NCBI RefSeq assembly: GCF_000972705.2
Contig: NZ_LATL02000178.1
Coordinates: forward strand, 5,980 to 69,979
Source: Limnoraphis robusta CS-951
GTDB taxonomy: Bacteria; Cyanobacteriota; Cyanobacteriia; Cyanobacteriales; Microcoleaceae
Reading direction: 5' to 3'
Length of the DNA stretch: 64,000 bases
In this document: positions 43,640-50,125 of the stretch, piece after piece
How the letters are laid out: the number at the start of each line of letters is the position of its first letter
Position numbering within the stretch: position 1 is the first letter of the stretch
Program-made: the position numbers and the translations under genes
The notes under the pieces: model-generated
Databases searched by the model: none
The model's input: only the letters and a program-made list of their open reading frames with translations
What the model was told of the DNA's origin: nothing

Positions 43640-45889
43640 ATGTATCGGTTCCAGGTAAGGGCGCACACAGAAACCGGAGAATTCATCGGACTCGTCGGTT
43701 CGACTCAGGACTTAGGAATGTGGGACGCAAACAATTGCATACCTCTACGCACCAGTGGTGAAAGTTATCCTTTATGGTGGGCAGACATTGAATTGTTAGA
43801 GTCGCCCAATAACCAAAGCATTAATTATAAATACGTTCGACTCAGTGCAGACAATAGCGTGGAATGGGAAGCTTGGGGAGCAGACCGTTGGATACCGCTC
43901 GAACCCAATCTACCACCGTCCACCATTATTGTAGAAGATGGCTGGTTCGGTTACGTCCAGCCTTGTCCTTACGGATATTTTAAAGAACCATTCGCCCAAA
44001 AGCCACTCATCAAAGCAGAACAAGGTCTAAAAATCGCCGTTGTGGGGAGTTCTGTCGCGATAGGATGCAGTTCATGGTTATTGCGGGGCTGGGCTTGGCA
44101 TCTGGAAAAAGCATTGCATGAAAAATATGGTCACATCCTGGTCAATCTATCTGAACTGGGTGCCAATGTTAGCACAACAATTGACAGGTTTCCCTTGATT
44201 GTCGCACCCGAACAACCCGATATCGTCATTATTGCCCTATCTCTGGGTAACGAGGGCTTGGCTTATTGTCCACCTCACCAACAACGAGCCGTGCAACGCC
44301 GTTATGAAAGAGGATTGCAGCAACTCGTCAAAATGACCAAAGAATTGGGAGCAATGCCCATTTTAGCAGGACTATACCCAAACGGGGATTATACCTTAGA
44401 ACATAATTTACTGTTGCGAGATACCCACAATCGGATGCTCAGTTGGGGTGTGACCGTACTGAATTGGCTGGATGCTGTAGATGATGGGGAGGGGCGTTGG
44501 AAACCGGGGATCTCCTTTGACACGGCTCATCCCAACAGCTTAGGACACCGCCTGATGTACGATCAGATCGATCTTCGCTTATTCGAGATAGATAAAGACA
44601 AATTAATTCAAGCAAAACAACTCTCGAATCAGAAGCAGGAAGTCCCGATTTATCGCGATAATTGGGGTTTCCATGTATTTGCTTGTCAGGAAGAAAAGAG
44701 TTTGCGAGTGATTAATACTTCAAAACATCCTTACAGCATCACGAGCGACTGGAAAAAACTCCAAACAGCGATTCAACGTCAAGCCGGATTAATCCCTGGT
44801 ATTTATATCACGAAAACCATTGAAAAAAATATGATCCCCTTCTTTTGGGTGCGAGAAGATGGGACGATTGAAACGTTAGTTAATATTCCCCCAGGTGCTG
44901 ACATTGAATATAGTGCAGCTTTCAATTTCTTGACACCCAAAGTCTCACAAGTTTTACACTACGACGGACTTTTAGGACTGTTGAAAGAAAGCGATTCAAC
45001 TCTGCGCGTGATCAATGAATCAGAACACGAATATAACATCCACCCCATGTGGAAAGAAGTCCGCAGCGCCCTTAAACAAATGCCATCGGGTGTTTATGAA
45101 GATTTAATAGAACCCGATATGCCTTTTCGCACGATGATCATTGGCAAAGACGGACTAGAAAGCCGAGTCAAAGTACCCGCTAAATCATCGGTAATTTTTC
45201 AATACAAATGTAAATTATCAGACATTAGCCGAGTGGGAATTATTCCGTTGGGCGCTCGTTGTGCGGCGAGAATGTTGTTATACAAAATGGAATATGATGG
45301 GCCAGCTTTTCCCTTTGATCTAACCCGAACAACCAATCTTGGAGATGTAGCCGATATGATTGAAACGGGTTTTTCTGATATGTGGAACCCGAACCTTTTA
45401 CATTACAATCACGACGAAAGGAGAATCTATCATAGCAAATGGACAGGGCTATCTTTCGCTCATGAAGTGGAAGAAACAGACGACCCCTTAAATGATATGT
45501 TACCTATCTATGAACGAATGCGCGTGCGTTACTCAGCGCGAGCGAAACGCTTTTGGTATACGCTACAACAATGTGACGAAGCCCTGTTTATTCGCGCCGG
45601 TATTACTAATCGCGGTTATGTGATCGATTTGGTCGATAAATTGACAGCAAAATGTCAAGGAAAACCCTTCCGCGTCTTGCTGATTTCTCCCCAATCTTCT
45701 GACGAATTTTCAGAACTTCCTCATGTGCTGCATTATAATTTGGAGTTCAATCCAGATACAATGTATGAAGATTTGGAATATTGGATGCACTGCACAAATA
45801 TAATGCGAGGAATTCTTGAATCCTTGGGAGTATCGAGTAAAAATTTATATTGGTGTCCGCCAAATGCTCCTAAAGAGCAACCGAAATAA
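43640..45889 (+). CDS. Multidomain protein: CBM20-like, SGNH hydrolase, two internal repeats, DUF1796 papain-like
   Basis: A 749-residue protein with an unusual order. Residues 1-115 look like a starch-binding CBM20 (LVGSTQDLGMWDANNCIPL...YPLWWADIEL). Residues 128-315 are an SGNH/GDSL-type hydrolase with its four blocks (VVGSSVAIG with S137/S138, G175, N204, and D294/H297 in FDTAHPNS). Two related segments of about 90 residues follow (about 337-428 and 438-525; LRVINTSKHPYSI / LRVINESEHEYNI). The C-terminus (about 530-745) matches DUF1796, a predicted papain-like fold (IIPLGARCAARML with C541, PFDLTRT, FAHEVEE, LFIRAG). No signal peptide is evident. It probably modifies or handles glycans. 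Its specificity is unknown. Confidence 0.8.
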   Translation: MYRFQVRAHTETGEFIGLVGSTQDLGMWDANNCIPLRTSGESYPLWWADIELLESPNNQSINYKYVRLSADNSVEWEAWGADRWIPLEPNLPPSTIIVEDGWFGYVQPCPYGYFKEPFAQKPLIKAEQGLKIAVVGSSVAIGCSSWLLRGWAWHLEKALHEKYGHILVNLSELGANVSTTIDRFPLIVAPEQPDIVIIALSLGNEGLAYCPPHQQRAVQRRYERGLQQLVKMTKELGAMPILAGLYPNGDYTLEHNLLLRDTHNRMLSWGVTVLNWLDAVDDGEGRWKPGISFDTAHPNSLGHRLMYDQIDLRLFEIDKDKLIQAKQLSNQKQEVPIYRDNWGFHVFACQEEKSLRVINTSKHPYSITSDWKKLQTAIQRQAGLIPGIYITKTIEKNMIPFFWVREDGTIETLVNIPPGADIEYSAAFNFLTPKVSQVLHYDGLLGLLKESDSTLRVINESEHEYNIHPMWKEVRSALKQMPSGVYEDLIEPDMPFRTMIIGKDGLESRVKVPAKSSVIFQYKCKLSDISRVGIIPLGARCAARMLLYKMEYDGPAFPFDLTRTTNLGDVADMIETGFSDMWNPNLLHYNHDERRIYHSKWTGLSFAHEVEETDDPLNDMLPIYERMRVRYSARAKRFWYTLQQCDEALFIRAGITNRGYVIDLVDKLTAKCQGKPFRVLLISPQSSDEFSELPHVLHYNLEFNPDTMYEDLEYWMHCTNIMRGILESLGVSSKNLYWCPPNAPKEQPK

Positions 45890-45923
45890 AGATAAAATCA
45901 GTAGGATGGGTTAAGTTGGGGAA

Positions 45924-46138
45924 GCGATCGCACTTTGCTATTTATAGATAATAGTGAAGTCGCGATCGCTGAGAATTTTAACACCTATTGATTGTTGCGA
46001 TCGCAATAAATATAGCAGTTTTCAGTTCTGTGAGGTACACCGATTGGTAGAAACCCGGTTTCTGCTAGAAACCGGGTTTCTGGTTTGTACCTCATAGGAG
46101 CGCACACCGCTATAAAATAAGTAGTGATTTTGAATATG
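45924..46138 (+). repeat. Interrupted copy of a ~110-bp repeat flanking a small gene (copy 1)
   Basis: It contains GCGATCGCACTTTGCTATTT, then ATAGATAATAGTGAAGTC, and ends AAGTAGTGATTTTGAAT. It is nearly identical to the copy at 46382-46493 except that a 100-bp palindromic element (46013-46112) is inserted near its right end. The 45890-46185 gap contains no gene. Confidence 0.75.
46013..46112. repeat. 100-bp palindromic MITE nested in the repeat, TA-flanked
   Basis: The ends TAGCAGT...CTGTGAGGTACA and, inverted, TAGCGGTGTGCG...ATGAGGTACA form terminal inverted repeats around a central hairpin AGAAACCCGGTTTCT / AGAAACCGGGTTTCT. Comparison with the uninterrupted copy at 46382-46493 shows the original site and a TA duplication (46011-46012 and 46113-46114), as made by IS630/Tc1-mariner transposases. 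Confidence 0.7.
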
Positions 46139-46185
46139 AGTTGCCGACAATTTGTACACCTTATGAGCTAGTGGAGAACTAAATC

Positions 46186-46368
46186 ATGTGGCAAGATGAG
46201 ATTTTAGAAGAAATTCATCGTATCCGCGAAGAACACGCTAAGTCTTTTAACTATGACTTAGATGCAATGTTTGCAGATTGGCGGAAGAAGCAAGCTGAAA
46301 GCGGAAGACAAGTAGTATCGTTACCTCCAAAGCGACGAGTTAAAAAATCCTGGCATCCGACTGTTTAA
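46186..46368 (+). CDS. Small conserved protein, 60 aa, antitoxin-like
   Basis: A charged 60-residue protein, MWQDEILEEIHRIREEHAKS..., with a basic tail (VSLPPKRRVKKSWHPTV). Small proteins starting with this acidic helix are common in cyanobacteria and often sit beside toxin genes, but no toxin gene is next to this one. GGAG about 13 bases before the ATG can serve as a ribosome site. Related copies of a 110-bp repeat flank the gene on both sides, suggesting it moved or was duplicated as a cassette. Confidence 0.7.
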   Translation: MWQDEILEEIHRIREEHAKSFNYDLDAMFADWRKKQAESGRQVVSLPPKRRVKKSWHPTV

Positions 46369-46381
46369 GAAGCTAATTGTG

Positions 46382-46493
46382 GCGATCGCACTTTGCTATT
46401 TATAGATAATAGTGAAGTCGCGATCGCTGACAATTTTAACACCTATTGATTATTGCGATCGCCATAAATAAAACAAGTAGTGATTTTGAATAA
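46382..46493 (+). repeat. Uninterrupted copy of the ~110-bp repeat (copy 2)
   Basis: It matches the copy at 45924-46138 in the blocks GCGATCGCACTTTGCTATTT, GTGAAGTCGCGATCGCTGA, TTTTAACACCTATTGAT and AAGTAGTGATTTTGAAT, with a few base changes. It carries three GCGATCGC sites. Together the two copies bracket the 60-aa gene in direct orientation. Confidence 0.75.
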
Positions 46494-46629
46494 CAAGGTA
46501 TAGAAGTGCTGCCACCTAGCGGTAACATTAGAAGTTTGTTTAGTGCTGGATAACGCAGGAACTTTGATCACTCAGAAAGTCTCGGGCAATGATATCCTTG
46601 ATTTTAACGAAATAAACTGATGAACTAAC

Positions 46630-48114
46630 ATGAACCTCCCACTCATTGATCGCGCCCAACAAAACCCAAACAAAATCGCCATTGTCGCCACTGAAGGAAC
46701 TTTTACCTATCATAATTTGCTCCAAACTTCAGCTCAAATTGCTACCAAACTTCTCGAAAATCAAGACGATTTACAAGAACAGCGAGTTGCTTTTCTGATT
46801 CCTTCGGGATTTCAGTATGTGGCGACACAATGGGGAATTTGGCGTGCGGGTGGGATAGCTGTACCTTTGTGTGTTTCCCATCCCAAACCAGAGTTAGACT
46901 ATGTAATTGCAGATTCAGGCGCATCAATTATTATTGCACATCCGAGTTTTGAAGCACTATTGCGAGCGATCGCTGAAGATCGAAATATACGATTTATTTT
47001 AACATCAGAAACGCTTCCTGAAAATGTCAGTTTACTTCCAGAAATTGAGATCACTAGACGCGCATTAATCCTTTATACAAGCGGTACAACAGGTAAACCC
47101 AAGGGAGTTGTTAGCACACATCAAAATATTCAAGCACAAGTAACTAGCTTAGTTTCGGCTTGGGGATGGACGGCAGACGATCGCATTCTACACGTCTTAC
47201 CTTTACATCACATTCATGGCATTATTAACGTGTTAACTTGCGCGTTGTGGAGTGGTGCTGAGTGTCATATTTTACCGAAATTTGATGCAGAAATCGTTGG
47301 CGATCGCATTAGCCAAGGTGACTTAACTTTATTTATGGCAGTACCCACAATTTATGTCAAGTTAATAGCCGCTTGGGAAAATTCCGATCGCGATCGCCAA
47401 CAAAAAATCTCCTCGGGTTGTGCTAAAATGCGCTTGATGGTTTCAGGATCAGCCGCTTTACCCGTTCAAGTCTTAAAAAAATGGCAAACCATTAGCGGTC
47501 ATTTTCTGTTAGAACGGTACGGAATGACTGAAATCGGCATGGCTTTATCTAATCCTTTGCAGGGTGAAAGATTAGCAGGATTTGTCGGGAAACCTTTGCC
47601 ACAAGTCGAAGTTAGATTAGTCGATGAAAGCGGAGAATTAGTCACTCCAGGAACACCGGGAGAAATTCAAGTTAAAGGATCAACTGTGTTTCTTGAATAT
47701 TGGCAAAAACCCGAAGCGACTATAAAAGCATTTCGCGACGGTTGGTTTTGTACAGGTGATTTAGCCGTATTAGAAAATGAGAACTATCGCATTTTAGGTC
47801 GAATCAGTGTAGATATTATCAAAACTGGCGGTTATAAAGTTTCAGCTTTGGAAATTGAGGAAGTCTTACGAACTCATTGTGATATTCAAGATTGTGCAGT
47901 TGTGGGAGTGGAAGATGCCGAATGGGGTGAAAGAGTTTGTGCCGCTTTAGTCTTAAAATCAGGAACTGATTTAACCTTAGAAACCCTCAGAAGTTGGGCG
48001 AAAGAACAATTGGCTACCTACAAAGTTCCGAGCAAAATTATAGCGGTGGAAGAATTACCGCGCAACGCGATGGGAAAAGTAACCAAGCCTAACGTCGCCA
48101 AGCTATTTCACTGA
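46630..48114 (+). CDS. Acyl-CoA synthetase (AMP-forming), malonyl/medium-chain type
   Basis: A 494-residue adenylate-forming enzyme. The phosphate loop LYTSGTTGKPKGVV (about residues 150-163), the A5 region LLERYGMTEIGMALSNP, the A7 Asp in WFCTGDLAVLE, the hinge GRISVDIIKTGGYKVSALEIEEVL and the C-terminal lysine in PRNAMGKVTKP are all present. RYGMTEIGMALSNP is reminiscent of malonyl-CoA synthetases (MatB/ACSF3), so that substrate is the best guess, with a short or medium fatty acid as the alternative. It stands alone with no ketosynthase or carrier gene nearby. Confidence 0.85.
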   Translation: MNLPLIDRAQQNPNKIAIVATEGTFTYHNLLQTSAQIATKLLENQDDLQEQRVAFLIPSGFQYVATQWGIWRAGGIAVPLCVSHPKPELDYVIADSGASIIIAHPSFEALLRAIAEDRNIRFILTSETLPENVSLLPEIEITRRALILYTSGTTGKPKGVVSTHQNIQAQVTSLVSAWGWTADDRILHVLPLHHIHGIINVLTCALWSGAECHILPKFDAEIVGDRISQGDLTLFMAVPTIYVKLIAAWENSDRDRQQKISSGCAKMRLMVSGSAALPVQVLKKWQTISGHFLLERYGMTEIGMALSNPLQGERLAGFVGKPLPQVEVRLVDESGELVTPGTPGEIQVKGSTVFLEYWQKPEATIKAFRDGWFCTGDLAVLENENYRILGRISVDIIKTGGYKVSALEIEEVLRTHCDIQDCAVVGVEDAEWGERVCAALVLKSGTDLTLETLRSWAKEQLATYKVPSKIIAVEELPRNAMGKVTKPNVAKLFH

Positions 48115-48286
48115 GATCGGATTGTTCTTTCATCTGCGATTAGCATTATAATGTCTTTACGGTAAAGTGCAGAGATCAAAACCTGTCGGTGATTCCCGCA
48201 CCACACCAACCCAAGCTTAAAGATCAATCAAAACTGACTAGGGTGCGTCTCGACCGGAACTTCTGTTAACAATTTATTGATCGCAG

Positions 48287-48645
48287 TTGACATCCTCCCG
48301 TCGCTAAAAGCGAGGGATTCCTAGACTTCACAATCTAGGTTTCTGCTTCACCCACATCTGCGTACACTACCAACCTTGGTTGATTATGTTCCCGTCTTAC
48401 GTCATGTCCACAGACTTTCGACCCATTGCAGAGTCCCGATTCCGCCAGCCCGGCGGTACGGTGTCTTGTCAGACTTTGTACTTGTTGCTTAGAGTTTTTA
48501 CCCAATCAAGCTTTCCTGATTGGAACCCCCAAACTCGAGTTTTCAAGGTGCTAAACCGATTACTTGATTTTTGTATTTCGGTATTTTTCAATTATACAAC
48601 TATGGGAGGCACGGCTTTCCTCCCGTCGCTTTTAGCGAGGGTCGA
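48287..48645 (-). mobile_element. Gene-less IS200/IS605-derived element with omega-RNA-like right end
   Basis: On the minus strand the left end has a CCTCGCT-aaa-AGCGACGG hairpin (about 48623-48640). The right end has GGAATCCCTCGC...GCGACGGGAGGATGTCAA (to 48287). Just inside the right end is GTGAAGCAGAAACC followed by CTAGATTGTGAAGTCTAGG, the same layout as the omega-RNA end at 26.7 kb. The roughly 360-bp interior has no tnpA or tnpB. It is probably mobilised in trans by an IS605 TnpA. The rest of the 48115-48833 gap has no recognised gene. Confidence 0.72.
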
Positions 48646-48833
48646 CCGCCGAGAGAAAAGATGAAGAAGACAAAGATATAATTTCCAGAAGGCACTATGA
48701 GACAAATAACCCCTTTGGATTGGCTAGGTTTGTGCCGTGAGGAACTTCTTACCCGGAGAAAGACTCAAAAATACTGAGCCTGCCATCTAGAGTGGGTAGC
48801 CATAAGTTTCTCAGCTTGGAGACTTTTAATGAG

Positions 48834-49337
48834 ATGACCAATTTTTCACGGGACCGTGTAGATCTGCACATCAACTCAAGACTGAGCCAGTTTTTACTGG
48901 TCAGCGTTTTTTCTATGATAGCCGCGATCGCAGGAGTTGTACCCAATCTAGCAACGCTACCGTCTACATTCACTCAGACTCCCGTTGCATCGGCTCAGTC
49001 GAGTCAGGAGTTCAGCGAGGGGGAAATTCTCAACTATGCTCGTGCTGTTTTAGCCATTGAACCCAAGCGTCAACAAACTTATGACGAAATTCGACAAATC
49101 ATCGGTGAATCTGTTCCGGTGGTGGTTTGTAATGAAACGGGTAGCCTTAACCGCTTAAAGCAAGACGTGCGGGTGTTGGCGACAAATTACTGTTCTCACG
49201 CCAAAAAAATGATTGAAGACAATAACCTCACCGTTGCGAGATTCAACGAAATTACTCGCAAACAACAAAGCGATGCTCAACTGCAACAACGAATTCAAGC
49301 CGCGTTGGTCCAACTGCAACAACCCCCTAGAAACTAA
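48834..49337 (+). CDS. DUF4168-like exported protein (first of a tandem pair)
   Basis: About 167 residues from the ATG at 48834, chosen because GGAG lies 14 bases before it; an in-frame GTG at 48792 would add 14 residues. A hydrophobic N-terminus (FLLVSVFSMIAAIAGVV) ends in a likely signal-peptidase site (PVASAQS). The mature part is helical (FSEGEILNYARAVLAIEPKRQQTYDEIRQIIG), with a conserved Cys pair (VVCNETGSLN, NYCSHAKKMIE) that could form a disulfide. It ends VARFNEITRKQQSD. The function is unknown. The next gene is a clear paralogue. Confidence 0.75.
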   Translation: MTNFSRDRVDLHINSRLSQFLLVSVFSMIAAIAGVVPNLATLPSTFTQTPVASAQSSQEFSEGEILNYARAVLAIEPKRQQTYDEIRQIIGESVPVVVCNETGSLNRLKQDVRVLATNYCSHAKKMIEDNNLTVARFNEITRKQQSDAQLQQRIQAALVQLQQPPRN

Positions 49338-49386
49338 AGGGCTTTGTTTTCTCGACTCTATTCTCCCTATCTATAATACACTTGGT

Positions 49387-49881
49387 ATGAAAACTCACAC
49401 TCAACTGTCCTCTCTAAACTGGTATCACGCCATCTCCAAAACTCTCGGCGTCAGCGTTATTTCTATCGTCAGTCTGTTGAGTGGGTTGACTCCCAGCCTC
49501 TCAGGACAAGATCTGAGCTTTGGTGTGAGCGCTGTTCACGCTCAAGTCAATCAAAACTTTAGCAACGAAGAAATCACCAACTATGCTCGTGTGGTTCTCG
49601 CTCTGGAGTCGAGAAGATATCAAGTATTCAACGAGATTAAAAAAATAGTTGGCGAAGTTCCTCGCATTGTTTGTGATGAACCCGGTAGTATTAACGCCCT
49701 TCCCGGAAATGCGCCCCAACTGGCGGTGAGTTACTGTGATCAAGCCAAGCAAGTGATTGAAGCTAGAGGCTTGACTGTGACTCGGTTTAATGAAATCACC
49801 CTTCGCCAACAAAATGATCCTCAATTTAGGCAAAAAATTCAAGCCGAAATCTTACGACTGATGGAATCTTCTAAACCATAA
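49387..49881 (+). CDS. DUF4168-like exported protein (second of a tandem pair)
   Basis: 164 residues from the ATG at 49387. An upstream in-frame ATG at 49213 lies inside the previous gene and is rejected. A signal-like N-terminus (LGVSVISIVSLLSGL...SAVHAQV) is followed by a body parallel to its neighbour: FSNEEITNYARVVLALESRRYQVFNEIKKIVG, the Cys pair in IVCDEPGSIN and SYCDQAKQVIE, and VTRFNEITLRQQNDPQ. The genes probably arose by tandem duplication and share a promoter, with a gap of about 50 bp. The location is periplasmic or thylakoid lumenal, and the role is unknown. Confidence 0.75.
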   Translation: MKTHTQLSSLNWYHAISKTLGVSVISIVSLLSGLTPSLSGQDLSFGVSAVHAQVNQNFSNEEITNYARVVLALESRRYQVFNEIKKIVGEVPRIVCDEPGSINALPGNAPQLAVSYCDQAKQVIEARGLTVTRFNEITLRQQNDPQFRQKIQAEILRLMESSKP

Positions 49882-50030
49882 TATTGACTCACCCGAACGA
49901 TAGGCAGTTTAATCAGTTTGGCAGTGTTGGTCACAACTCTGCCCAATGGGAGCATCTTTTTGTTTGAATTGCATCCCTGTTAAATAATTTCCCAAATCGT
50001 TTGAAATTATGGTATAGTTAATCAAGATAT

Positions 50031-50103
50031 GGGTATGTAGCTCAGTGGATAGAGCATCAGATTCCGGTTCTGAGGGTCGGGGGTTCGAGTCCCTCCATAC
50101 TCG
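50031..50103 (+). tRNA. tRNA-Arg (anticodon CCG)
   Basis: A complete 73-base cloverleaf. The acceptor stem is GGGTATG / CATACTC with one G-T pair and discriminator G. The D arm is GCTCAGTGGATAGAGC. The anticodon stem TCAGA / TCTGA surrounds loop TTCCGGT, giving anticodon CCG (reads CGG). The T arm is GGGGG-TTCGAGT-CCCTC. CCA is not encoded. It lies 22 bp from the convergent CHASE2-GGDEF-EAL gene. Confidence 0.96.
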
Positions 50104-50125
50104 TTTAATACATTTCCTGACCGAT

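Noticed and set aside
48115..48286. A possible riboswitch-like leader after the acyl-CoA synthetase gene
   Set aside because: No recognised aptamer motif was found and no gene lies directly downstream of it.
49213..49386. A longer N-terminus for the second DUF4168-like protein
   Set aside because: It overlaps the end of the first gene in another frame; the ATG at 49387 gives a proper signal peptide.
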